Assembly (NCBI GenBank): GCA_018366035.1
Contig: JAGZIW010000012.1
Coordinates: forward strand, 4,668-68,667
Reading direction: 5' to 3'
DNA: 64,000 nucleotides
DNA from: Butyricicoccus pullicaecorum
Lineage (GTDB): Bacteria > Bacillota > Clostridia > Oscillospirales > Butyricicoccaceae
Part shown: one piece after another, positions 7,628 through 15,441 of the stretch
Layout of the letters: every line of letters starts with the position of its first letter
How positions within the stretch are numbered: position 1 is the first letter of the stretch
Translations under genes and position numbers: made by a program
The notes under the pieces: model-generated
What the model saw: only the letters and a program-made list of their open reading frames with translations
What the model was told of the DNA's origin: nothing
Databases searched by the model: none

Positions 7628-9214
7628 ATGGCAACCAAAAGAACTACCAAAAAGACAACGACCGCAGCTGCTAAGAAGAATAGCAAGAAGCAGCCGCTGG
7701 CACTCATTATTCTCGATGGCTTTGGTTATCGCAAGGAAACTGCGGGCAATGCCATTGCAATGGCAAAGAAGCCGGTGCTCGACAAGGTGTTCAGTGAGCA
7801 CCCGCATACTCTGATTGGAGCCTCCGGCATGGACGTTGGTCTGCCGGACGGGCAGATGGGCAACTCTGAGGTCGGTCACACCAATATTGGTGCAGGTCGT
7901 ATTGTATATCAGGAGCTGACTCGTATTACAAAGTCCATTCAGGACGGCACATTTTTTGAAAATGAGGCATTTCAGCAAGCAGTAGATCAGTGTAAGTGGT
8001 TCAATTCCACCCTGCATATCTTCGGGCTGATGTCTGATGGCGGTGTACATTCCCATATCGATCACATTTGTGCGCTGCTGGACTTGGCAAAGCAAAATGG
8101 TCTGACCAAGGTTTGTGTGCACTGCTTCATGGACGGCCGTGATACTGCCCCGACTTCGGGTGCCGGCTTTGTGCAGAAGGTTCAGGATAAAATTGATGAA
8201 CTGGGGATTGGCTGCATTGCAACGGTTTCCGGTCGTTACTATGCAATGGATCGTGATAAGCGTTGGGAGCGCCTTGAGCGCGCATACGCGGCAATGGTTT
8301 ACGGTCAGGGTGCACTTCGTCCGAATGCTGTGCAGGCAATTGAGGAATCCTATGAGAATGGTGTAACCGATGAATTTATTGAACCGTTTGTAGTGACGGA
8401 GGGTGCAACCATTCAAAAGGACGATGCAGTGATTTTTGCAAACTTCCGTCCAGACCGTGCACGTGAAATCACCCGTGCGCTGGTTGATCCGGATTTTGAT
8501 GGCTTTGCGCGTGAAAATGGCAATCTGCCAATCAAATTCATCTGTATGACACAGTATGATGCAACCATGCCGAATGTTACCGTTGCATTTAAGCCGCAGT
8601 CTCTGACCAATACCTTTGGTGAGTATATCGCAGAAAAGGGATTGACGCAGCTGCGCATTGCAGAAACCGAAAAATACGCACATGTTACCTTCTTCTTTAA
8701 CGGCGGCGTTGAGAGAGAGTATAAAAACGAGGAACGTGCACTGATTAAGTCACCTTCTGTTGCAACTTATGATCTCAAGCCTGAAATGTCGGCGGTCGAG
8801 GTGACCGATGAGGTCGTGAAGCGTATCGAAGCAGACAAGTATGATGTGATCATCTTGAACTTCGCAAATTGTGACATGGTAGGGCATACAGGTGTGATTC
8901 CGGCGGCTGTTAAGGCAGTAGAAACTGTGGATACCTGTGTGGGACGCGTTTTGGACGCCATCACAGCACATGGCGGCTGTGCGCTGATTACCGCAGACCA
9001 TGGCAATGCCGATCAGATGCTGGAGGAGGACGGAAAGTCTCCGTTTACTGCACACAGCACCAATCCGGTACCGCTGGCACTGGTTGGGCGCGATGACAGC
9101 GTGAAGGCACTGGCTGAGGGCGGTGTTCTGGCTGATCTTGCACCGACTATGCTCGATCTGCTGGGACTGGCACAGCCGGCTGAGATGACCGGTCACAGCC
9201 TGCTGGTAAAATAA
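7628..9214 (+). CDS. gpmI: 2,3-bisphosphoglycerate-independent phosphoglycerate mutase
   Basis: Mn-dependent mutase interconverting 3- and 2-phosphoglycerate, an alkaline-phosphatase-fold enzyme. Landmarks are LIILDGFGYR (first metal site), GNSEVGHTNIGAGR (the catalytic serine), FMDGRDTAPTSG, RYYAMDRDKRWER, FANFRPDRARE, and the second metal half NCDMVGHTG and LITADHGNADQM. Length is 528 residues. About 20 residues before the catalytic domain (ATKRTTKKTTTAAAKKNSKK) are basic and low-complexity, resembling a histone-H1-like tail, and are not part of the usual enzyme. The start has AAGGAG upstream. Confidence 0.97.
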   Translation: MATKRTTKKTTTAAAKKNSKKQPLALIILDGFGYRKETAGNAIAMAKKPVLDKVFSEHPHTLIGASGMDVGLPDGQMGNSEVGHTNIGAGRIVYQELTRITKSIQDGTFFENEAFQQAVDQCKWFNSTLHIFGLMSDGGVHSHIDHICALLDLAKQNGLTKVCVHCFMDGRDTAPTSGAGFVQKVQDKIDELGIGCIATVSGRYYAMDRDKRWERLERAYAAMVYGQGALRPNAVQAIEESYENGVTDEFIEPFVVTEGATIQKDDAVIFANFRPDRAREITRALVDPDFDGFARENGNLPIKFICMTQYDATMPNVTVAFKPQSLTNTFGEYIAEKGLTQLRIAETEKYAHVTFFFNGGVEREYKNEERALIKSPSVATYDLKPEMSAVEVTDEVVKRIEADKYDVIILNFANCDMVGHTGVIPAAVKAVETVDTCVGRVLDAITAHGGCALITADHGNADQMLEEDGKSPFTAHSTNPVPLALVGRDDSVKALAEGGVLADLAPTMLDLLGLAQPAEMTGHSLLVK

Positions 9215-9270
9215 TTATCGGGTAGTATACTTTTATCATACAACCAAAATTTTTAAGGAGTGTTTATACT

Positions 9271-10581
9271 ATGAAAGGTTACATCGAAATCGTTGACGTA
9301 ATCGGCCGCGAGATTCTGGACTCCCGTGGCAATCCGACCGTTGAGGTTGAGGTATATGTAGAGGCTGATACCGGCGCATTCATGGGCCGTGCAGCTGTTC
9401 CGTCCGGTGCATCTACCGGTATTTTTGAGGCTTGCGAGCTGCGTGACGGCGACAAGGATCGCTATCTGGGCAAGGGCGTTCTCAAGGCTGTTGACGCTGT
9501 AAACGGTGAGATTGCTGAGGAGATCATCGGCATGAACGCACTTGATCAGCAGGCTATCGACAAGGCTATGATCGATCTGGACGGCACCCCGAACAAGACT
9601 AAGCTGGGCGCAAACGCAATTCTGGGCGTATCTCTGGCAGTTGCAAAGGCAGCAGCTGAGGCTATGGGTCTGCCGCTTTACAACTATATCGGCGGCTGCA
9701 ATGCAAAGACTCTGCCGGTTCCGATGATGAACATTCTCAATGGCGGCGCACATGCAACCAACAACGTAGAGATTCAGGAATTTATGATTATGCCTGTTTC
9801 TGCACCTTCCTTCCGTGAGGCTCTGCGCCGCTGTGCAGAGGTATTCCACACTCTGAAGAAGACGCTGAAGGAGAATGGTACTCCGGCAGCTGGTGTTGGC
9901 GACGAGGGTGGCTATGCACCAAACCTCAAGAAGGACGAGGACGCACTGAAGGTTATCGTACAGGCTGTGGAAGAAGCTGGCTACAAGCCGGGCGAGGACT
10001 TCATGATCGCAATTGATGCAGCTTCCTCTGAGTGGTGGAACGAGGAAGAGGATTGCTACATTCAGCCGAAGTCTGGCAAGAAGATGACTCGCCAGCAGCT
10101 GGTTAAGATGTGGAAGGGCTTCGTTGAGAAGTATCCGATCATTTCTCTGGAAGACGGTATGGCTGAGGAAGATTGGGAAGGCTGGGATATGCTGACCAAG
10201 ACTCTGGGCGACAAGATTCAGCTGGTTGGTGATGACCTGTTTGTAACCAACACCCAGCGCCTCAAGAAGGGTATCGACATGGGCGTTGCAAACTCTATTC
10301 TCATCAAGGTAAACCAGATCGGTTCTCTGACCGAGACTCTGGACGCAATCCAGATGGCTAACCGTGCTGGCTACACCGCTGTTGTTTCTCACCGTTCCGG
10401 CGAGACCGATGACACCACAATTGCGGACATCGCAGTTGCACTGAATGCTGGTCAGATCAAGACCGGTGCACCGTCCCGTACCGACCGTGTTGCAAAGTAC
10501 AATCAGCTGCTCCGCATCGAGGAAGAGCTGGGCGATATTGCAACCTATCCGGGCCGTGCTGCTTGGTTTAACCTCAAGTAA
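9271..10581 (+). CDS. eno: Enolase (phosphopyruvate hydratase)
   Basis: Dehydrates 2-phosphoglycerate to phosphoenolpyruvate. 436 residues. Motifs: AREILDSRGNPTVEVEV-type start (REILDSRGNPTVEVEVYV), SGASTGIFEACELRDGD, NILNGGAHATNNVEIQEFMI, GDEGGYAPNL, SLEDGMAEEDWEGW, and the signature LIKVNQIGSLTETLDAI with SHRSGETDDT. Strong ribosome site (TTAAGGAG) upstream. Last gene of the glycolytic cluster, directly followed by a terminator. Confidence 0.98.
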   Translation: MKGYIEIVDVIGREILDSRGNPTVEVEVYVEADTGAFMGRAAVPSGASTGIFEACELRDGDKDRYLGKGVLKAVDAVNGEIAEEIIGMNALDQQAIDKAMIDLDGTPNKTKLGANAILGVSLAVAKAAAEAMGLPLYNYIGGCNAKTLPVPMMNILNGGAHATNNVEIQEFMIMPVSAPSFREALRRCAEVFHTLKKTLKENGTPAAGVGDEGGYAPNLKKDEDALKVIVQAVEEAGYKPGEDFMIAIDAASSEWWNEEEDCYIQPKSGKKMTRQQLVKMWKGFVEKYPIISLEDGMAEEDWEGWDMLTKTLGDKIQLVGDDLFVTNTQRLKKGIDMGVANSILIKVNQIGSLTETLDAIQMANRAGYTAVVSHRSGETDDTTIADIAVALNAGQIKTGAPSRTDRVAKYNQLLRIEEELGDIATYPGRAAWFNLK

Positions 10582-10627
10582 GCATTTCGCTTGCCCTGTT
10601 GGGTGATGCTTTTACGCTGAGATAGAA

Positions 10628-10665
10628 AGTCTCCTGTATCCTGTTTGGATATGGGAGGCTTTTTT
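10628..10665 (+). terminator. Intrinsic terminator after eno
   Basis: AGTCTCCTGTATCC (10628-10641) pairs with GGATATGGGAGGCT (10647-10660), including G-U pairs, and is followed by TTTTTT. It closes the glycolytic cluster. The rest of 10666-10880 has no gene or recognised site. Confidence 0.8.
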
Positions 10666-10882
10666 ATGCTCTGAAAACATAATATGTATAAGATTCGAGT
10701 ATTTTCAATATCACATCGTTGAAATATAGGAAAAATCTCCTTGCCATGGAAAATTGTGTATGCTGTCACTACATAGAACGGCATGATAGAAGCAGTGCCG
10801 CTTTGCTTTTGCATGAAAACAGATAAAAACAGGAAAGCACGGTATAAAATTACAGACTTCTCTTAAATTTTACCTGTTTCTA

Positions 10883-10916
10883 TGGTATAATAGTCGCATC
10901 AGCGACTATTATACCA
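10883..10916 (+). promoter_or_regulatory. Perfect inverted repeat containing an extended -10 on each strand
   Basis: Arms TGGTATAATAGTCGC (10883-10897) and GCGACTATTATACCA (10902-10916) are perfect complements around ATCA. Each arm contains TGGTATAAT, an extended -10 element (TGnTATAAT), so the site can act as a promoter in both directions and as a protein-binding palindrome or hairpin. It is followed by GATATTTTAC. A related 18-bp palindrome followed by GATATTTCAC occurs at 50184-50201. The forward copy lies 72 bases before the deacetylase-like gene. Confidence 0.7.
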
Positions 10917-10962
10917 GATATTTTACTTTCAGTGGATTGGCAAATAAGGAGGCAGACAAGCT

Positions 10963-11904
10963 GTGCGATATAGACATTCATCTTATTATTCTTCCCGTTA
11001 TCGACACAGACGAATGACATTTGGTGAAGTGATTCGTATTATTTTATTGATTTTGATTGTTGGAATGATTGGATTTGGTACCTTTATGGTATATCGTGCA
11101 GTACATGCAGAGGTTGTTCTGGCGAACTTAAAAAAACAGAACGAGGTACTTTCTCAGACGGTTGCACGGTATCAGGCGGTCATGCCAGATCCGGCGCTTA
11201 CAGGGGCGGCAGAACCGCTGCCGTATCAGACACTCTATCCGGAGATGCGGGTCGCACAGACACCGGAGGTGGAGACTGCAAAGCGGGGTACTGTGTTTCT
11301 GACCTTTGAGGGTGGTCCTTCGCAACATACGGCTACTATTTTAGATGCTCTGAAAAAGAGCGGTGCGCATGCAACCTTTTTTGTTACCGGAAAAAATATT
11401 GCGGGAAATGAAGCCCTTGTCAAACGTATGGTAGACGAGGGACATACGATAGGGGTTTCCAGCTATTCTGGTGATTATAAGGCAATTTATCTCTCTCCAG
11501 ATGCGTTTGTGGAGGATTTCCATCAGGCATATGAAGCGATATATGCGGCTTGCGGCGTATATCCAACGATTTTTCGCTTTCCGGGCGGTTCTGTGAATCG
11601 ATACTCACAGAATACCTATCAGCCGATTATTGCGGAGATGCTGCGGCGTGGTTTTTTATATTATGATTGGAGTGCTTCTGCAAATGATGCAGAAAGTGGA
11701 AATCGTACCATTACAGAGGTTACACAGACCGTTCTGGCAGGTGTACAGAAAACAAAAAATACACCGGTTGTATTGATGCATGACACGGCAGAGGATACAG
11801 CGCGCGCAATGGGCAATCTGCTCAGTGAGTTGAAAAAAGCAGGCTATACCTGTGAAGCATTGAATAATACGGTAAGACCTGTGACATTTGCATATCCGAA
11901 TTAG
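10963..11904 (+). CDS. Membrane-anchored NodB-fold (polysaccharide deacetylase-like) protein, predicted inactive
   Basis: 313 residues from a GTG start with AAGGAGG upstream. A basic N-terminus (RYRHSSYYSSRYRHRR) precedes one membrane segment (about 22-45), a short coiled region (VLANLKKQNEVLSQTVARYQ) and a NodB domain from about 108. In active deacetylases motif 1 is TFDDG; here it is TFEGGPS (Glu116-Gly117). Motif 2 normally has two metal-binding histidines; here it is HTIGVSSYSGDY, with Ser166 and Gly170 in their places. The remaining pieces, FRFPGGS, YYDWSASAND and VVLMHD, are kept. The fold is clear, but the Asp-His-His metal site is gone, so a binding or scaffold role at the wall is more likely than catalysis. 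A catalytically intact paralogue lies at 36.5 kb. Confidence 0.82.
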   Translation: MRYRHSSYYSSRYRHRRMTFGEVIRIILLILIVGMIGFGTFMVYRAVHAEVVLANLKKQNEVLSQTVARYQAVMPDPALTGAAEPLPYQTLYPEMRVAQTPEVETAKRGTVFLTFEGGPSQHTATILDALKKSGAHATFFVTGKNIAGNEALVKRMVDEGHTIGVSSYSGDYKAIYLSPDAFVEDFHQAYEAIYAACGVYPTIFRFPGGSVNRYSQNTYQPIIAEMLRRGFLYYDWSASANDAESGNRTITEVTQTVLAGVQKTKNTPVVLMHDTAEDTARAMGNLLSELKKAGYTCEALNNTVRPVTFAYPN

Positions 11905-11936
11905 TCAAAGGGGATTTTTAAATCCTGTAATATGAT

Positions 11937-11981
11937 AGAAAAGGCTGGCGCCAGAGTGAATCTCAGGCACCAGCCTTTTCT
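11937..11981. terminator. Hairpin terminator after the deacetylase-like gene
   Basis: AAAGGCTGG.GCC and GGC.CCAGCCTTT form a long stem around AGAGTGAATCTCA, flanked by A-run and T-run, so it can act in both directions. Its sequence resembles the terminator at 20915-20948. Confidence 0.8.
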
Positions 11982-12005
11982 ATAACATTACATTTAGATA
12001 TAAAA

Positions 12006-12040
12006 ATACACTGCCAAAAGAGGAGTCTTTGGCAGTGTAT
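12006..12040 (-). terminator. Terminator of marR
   Basis: A 13-bp perfect stem, ATACACTGCCAAA (12006-12018) with TTTGGCAGTGTAT (12028-12040). Read on the minus strand it is followed by TTTTTA. It lies just past the marR stop. Confidence 0.8.
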
Positions 12041-12048
12041 GAGGAATT

Positions 12049-12492
12049 TTATTCTTCACCGAGAATCTGATAGAAACCATGCCACAGCTTTTCTTGAATA
12101 TCTACAATAGCACACTGTTCCTGTTCAGAGAGAAGTGCAAATGCGGACAGCTCGACGCGGCGCATTTCGCGGCCAATGCGACGGCCTGCGGCACGACCGG
12201 ATTCTGTGAGCGTCACCTCTCGGCTGCGGCGGTCACCTTCAGAAATCGATCGGGTAACGAAACCGCGTTTTTCCAAGCTGTCTACCACGCTGGTAACTGT
12301 TTGCTTGGAGAGGTAAAGCTCGCGACTGATCTCATTTTGTGACATAGGCGTACGATGTTGGTATAGTAGGGTCAAAATATTCATAATGTTAGAAGTAACA
12401 CCACACCGTGCAGCGATTCTATCATAGGCAGCATCAATTCCGCGCCAACTTTTATAATACCGGTCAAATACATCATTGCTCAAATGTTCCAT
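12049..12492 (-). CDS. MarR family transcriptional regulator
   Basis: 147 residues with the MarR winged helix-turn-helix: TLLYQHRTPMSQNEISRELY, then LSKQTVTSVVDSLEKRGFV (recognition helix), then the wing DRRSREVTLTESGR. N- and C-terminal helices would form the dimer interface. AAAGGAG precedes its start. It is transcribed divergently from the acyl-CoA dehydrogenase operon. Its promoter, at 12709-12738 on the minus strand, carries a palindrome (TCCGGTAACAGA, minus strand) that recurs at the operon promoter and in the MATE leader, so autoregulation and control of both targets is likely. The inducer is unknown but may be the operon's substrate or a CoA derivative. Confidence 0.92.
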   Translation of the reverse strand: MEHLSNDVFDRYYKSWRGIDAAYDRIAARCGVTSNIMNILTLLYQHRTPMSQNEISRELYLSKQTVTSVVDSLEKRGFVTRSISEGDRRSREVTLTESGRAAGRRIGREMRRVELSAFALLSEQEQCAIVDIQEKLWHGFYQILGEE

Positions 12493-12682
12493 TGTTTTAC
12501 GGCTCCTTTAACATGAAAAATCAGTCAGCCCGCTGGCTGGAGGACGCTGTAACACGGGCGCTGTGTGCCGATTCTGAGACAGCTTTGGTACTGCAAAGCA
12601 GGTCTGCGGCATAGGGGGATAAAGACAGCTCGATGACAAAATACTCGGACAATCTGATGATGGACTGATTGAAGGCAAATCA

Positions 12683-12738
12683 TCTGTTACCGGACTGATT
12701 ATTATTTTATTATATCGCAGAAGAGGAGGCACAGTCAA
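12683..12738 (-). promoter_or_regulatory. marR promoter with operator
   Basis: On the minus strand TTGACT (12733-12738) and TATAAT (12709-12714) are 18 bases apart. Immediately downstream is TCCGGTAACAGA (12683-12694, minus strand), matching 10 of 12 positions of the palindrome at the divergent operon promoter. The leader down to marR is about 210 bases and holds further CGGACTGATT-like words near 12519 and 12661. Confidence 0.72.
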
Positions 12739-12881
12739 CTATAAAGTTAGGATTATGTGGAAAATACAGTATATTTGTCAGAAAGAAAATAAAGTGTCAG
12801 CCATATTTTTACCGCGATGCACAAAACTGGAGTATGGATTTTGTGTAATCATACAAAGTGCATAAAACTTTGGAAAAAGTA

Positions 12882-12948
12882 TTGACTTATTTTGCCTAAG
12901 ATATATAATCTAATTATCCGATAACGGACTAAACGACAACGGACTAAC
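12882..12948 (+). promoter_or_regulatory. Promoter and operator of the betaine/carnitine-type operon
   Basis: TTGACT (12882-12887), 16 bases, TATAAT (12904-12909). TCCGATAACGGA (12917-12928), a TCCG-N4-CGGA palindrome, lies at the expected transcription start. Two direct copies of AACGGACTAA (12923-12932 and 12939-12948) are 16 bases apart. The position suits repression, most simply by the divergent MarR protein. The rest of 12493-12991 holds only the marR promoter and leader; no gene was seen. Confidence 0.75.
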
Positions 12949-12991
12949 CGATGTCAGACAATACGCTTCACAGGAGAAAGGAAGTAATCGT

Positions 12992-14170
12992 ATGGATTTC
13001 AAACTGAGCAAAGAGCATCGCGCACTGCAGGAAAAGGCAAGAGAATTTACCGAGCAGGTACTGTTCCCGTATGAGATGGAGTGTGAGGAGAACAACGGTA
13101 TCTCTCCTGAAACCCATAAGTACATCACAGAGCAGGTTATGAAGTGGGGCTTTAACGCAACCAACCATTCCAAGGAACACGGCGGCGCTGGCCTGACCTT
13201 GTTTGAGCAGGCTTTGGTAAGTGAGCAGCTGGGTATGTCCACCGGTGCAATTTGGGATGCTGTTCCGCAGCCTTCTTTCCCGATGAAGTTCGGTACGAAG
13301 GAGCAGATTGAGGAATACCTGATCCCATCTTGTCAGTGTAAGCGCCGTGATGCTTACGCAATTACAGAGGCAGATGCAGGTTCTGACCCGACCATGTGCC
13401 AGACCACTGCTGTTAAGTGTGATGGCGGCTACAAGATCAATGGTGAGAAGTGGTACGTAACAGTTGGTAATATTGCAGATTTCCTGCTGGTTCATACACA
13501 TATCGATGGTGATCCAAATAAGGCTACCGTATTCTTCGTAGAAAAAGATGCACCGGGCGTAAGCGTAAAGCGCACACCTGAGTTCACCCATCACTTTGCA
13601 TTTAAGCACCCAGAATTTACTTTCGAGGACGTTGTTGTTGATGAGTCTAAGATCCTCAAGGGCATTGGCGAAGGCTTCAACATGACCAAGGATTGGTTCG
13701 TAGAAGCACGTCTGGGCATCGCTGCTCGCTGCGTAGGCGGCGCTGAGCGTGTGCTGAAGGAAGCAAACGATTTTGCTGCCAGCCGTGTACAGGGCGATCG
13801 TGTGATCCGTGACTATCAGGTAATTGAGCACATGCTGGTTGACATGACTATGGACATCATGGCTGCGAAGAGCCTGCTGTATCGCGTATGCTGGGAGATT
13901 TCCGGCGATATGGATCGTAAGCTCAAGCATGCTCGTGCATCTGCAATTAAACTGTGGTGCTCTGAAATGGTTAACCGCGTAACGGATAAGGGCGTTCAGA
14001 TTCTTGGTGGCCGTGGCTACATGCGTGAGAACGCAGTAGAGCGTCTGTGGCGTGACCAGCGCGTTGACCGCATCTGGGAAGGTACTTCCGAGATTCAGCG
14101 CAATGTCATCGGCGGCATGATTAAGAAGCGCGGCACAGAGCTGTACACTGATTGGGCTTACGAGGAATAA
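12992..14170 (+). CDS. Acyl-CoA dehydrogenase, possibly a crotonobetainyl-CoA reductase-like enzyme
   Basis: FAD flavoprotein of the acyl-CoA dehydrogenase family, 392 residues. Recognised segments: AYAITEADAGSDPTMCQTTA (the FAD/substrate loop), GEKWYVTVGNIADF, LGGRGYMRENAVERLWRD and RIWEGTSEIQRNVIGG, where the Glu of EGTSE is the usual catalytic base. Because it is followed by CaiB-type CoA-transferases and a BCCT transporter, it may act like CaiA, reducing the enoyl-CoA of a betaine such as crotonobetaine, or oxidise the saturated form. No electron-transfer flavoprotein genes lie in the window; the ferredoxin at 16757 is the nearest redox partner. First gene of the operon. Confidence 0.9.
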   Translation: MDFKLSKEHRALQEKAREFTEQVLFPYEMECEENNGISPETHKYITEQVMKWGFNATNHSKEHGGAGLTLFEQALVSEQLGMSTGAIWDAVPQPSFPMKFGTKEQIEEYLIPSCQCKRRDAYAITEADAGSDPTMCQTTAVKCDGGYKINGEKWYVTVGNIADFLLVHTHIDGDPNKATVFFVEKDAPGVSVKRTPEFTHHFAFKHPEFTFEDVVVDESKILKGIGEGFNMTKDWFVEARLGIAARCVGGAERVLKEANDFAASRVQGDRVIRDYQVIEHMLVDMTMDIMAAKSLLYRVCWEISGDMDRKLKHARASAIKLWCSEMVNRVTDKGVQILGGRGYMRENAVERLWRDQRVDRIWEGTSEIQRNVIGGMIKKRGTELYTDWAYEE

Positions 14171-14217
14171 TGAAGAGATTCCGTGAGGCTTGCTTCTCAC
14201 AGTAATAGGAGGTAAAT

Positions 14218-15393
14218 ATGTTTCCTTTGGAAGGTATTAGAGTGCTTGACTTGATGACACTTTCCGGTTACTGCGGGATGGAACTGGCTGATTACGGAGC
14301 GGAGGTTATTAAGGTGGAAGCTCCAGAAGGGGATCCACTGAGATCGCTGGCGCCATTGAAAAATGGCGCCAGTGTTCATCATGCCTTCCGTGACCGCGGG
14401 AAAAAGAGTATTACGCTCAATTTACACAATCCCGAGGGCAAGGAAATTTTCAAAAAGCTGGTAGAAACGGCAGATGTTGTGCTGGAAAATTTTGCACCGA
14501 ACACTATGGAGCAATTGGGATTGGGGTATGATGTGCTGAGCGCTATCAAACCCTCTCTGGTGTACGGACGCATTTCCGGCTATGGTTCGACCGGCGAAGG
14601 GGCGGATATGCCCCAGCTGGACTTGATCGCGCAGGCGAAGAGCGCGGTCATGCACTTCACCGGCTTTCCGGAAAATGAGCCTACCCGTATCGGTTTTGCG
14701 ATTTCCGAGCGATATGCAGCCAGCTTTCTTTCCTCTGCGATTTGTCTGGCATTGTATCATGCCAGAGAAACCGGCGAAGGTCAGGTAGTGGAGACAACGC
14801 TTTGCGGTTCAGCCATCGCCATTTCGGAGGATAAGGTCATCACCTATGGCGCAGAGCATGAAGATCCAATGCGTACTGGCAATGCACACCCACTGATTAA
14901 CCCATACGATATCCTCAAATGTAAGGACGGCTATGTGGCAATGGGTATTTCGTCAGACGCGCAGTGGGCAAAATTCTGTGATGCGTTCAAACGACCGGAA
15001 TGGAAAACTGATGAGCTGTACTGCTCGAATTTGGTCAGAGGTTATCACTATTTTGGCGATCTCCGTGATAAGCTGGAAGAACTGTTTGCGGATTACAGCA
15101 TGCAGGAGATTGCGGATATTTGTGATAATACGCTGATTCCGGGCACGATGTGCAGCACAACCAAGGAAGCACTGCAGCAGCCCCAGCTTCAGGTAAGAAA
15201 CATGATTGTTTCTGTAAAGGATACCGAGCTGGGCGAATTGGAAATGCCCGGCAAGCCGGTGAAATTCTGCAATCAGAATGAGGAGCCGCTTGCTGTTGCC
15301 CCAACCGTGGGCGAGCAGAATGAGGCACTTTACACCGCTTTGGGTTTGGATCTCGCGGCCATAGATCGCCTTCAGAAGGAGGGCGTCATTTAA
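14218..15393 (+). CDS. Family III CoA-transferase (CaiB/BaiF type), first copy, catalytic Asp replaced by Glu
   Basis: 391 residues. Family III transferases move CoA between carboxylic acids through an aspartyl-CoA intermediate. The opening GIRVLDLMTLSGYCGMELADYGAEVIKVE, then RGKKSITLNLHNPEGKEIFKKL, VLENFAPNTMEQLGLGYD and YGRISGYGSTG are characteristic. In the catalytic segment the expected Asp position reads IGFAISERY, so Glu164 stands where the second copy has Asp169. Either Glu substitutes or this chain is the non-catalytic partner of a heteromer with the next gene. AGGAGG precedes the ATG, 47 bases after the dehydrogenase. The substrate is inferred from context to be a betaine-like acid. 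Confidence 0.9.
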   Translation: MFPLEGIRVLDLMTLSGYCGMELADYGAEVIKVEAPEGDPLRSLAPLKNGASVHHAFRDRGKKSITLNLHNPEGKEIFKKLVETADVVLENFAPNTMEQLGLGYDVLSAIKPSLVYGRISGYGSTGEGADMPQLDLIAQAKSAVMHFTGFPENEPTRIGFAISERYAASFLSSAICLALYHARETGEGQVVETTLCGSAIAISEDKVITYGAEHEDPMRTGNAHPLINPYDILKCKDGYVAMGISSDAQWAKFCDAFKRPEWKTDELYCSNLVRGYHYFGDLRDKLEELFADYSMQEIADICDNTLIPGTMCSTTKEALQQPQLQVRNMIVSVKDTELGELEMPGKPVKFCNQNEEPLAVAPTVGEQNEALYTALGLDLAAIDRLQKEGVI

Positions 15394-15441
15394 GCGGCCG
15401 GCGCGGATAAGCCTGAGATAACGAGTTGAGGAGAGTGAAAA

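Noticed and set aside
12923..12948. Short CRISPR-like repeats before the acyl-CoA dehydrogenase gene
   Set aside because: Two 10-base copies 16 bases apart just downstream of a -10 element fit operator sites, not an array.
12968..14200. Long minus-strand open frame opposite the acyl-CoA dehydrogenase gene
   Set aside because: Antisense shadow of a highly codon-biased gene; no start signals or family motifs.
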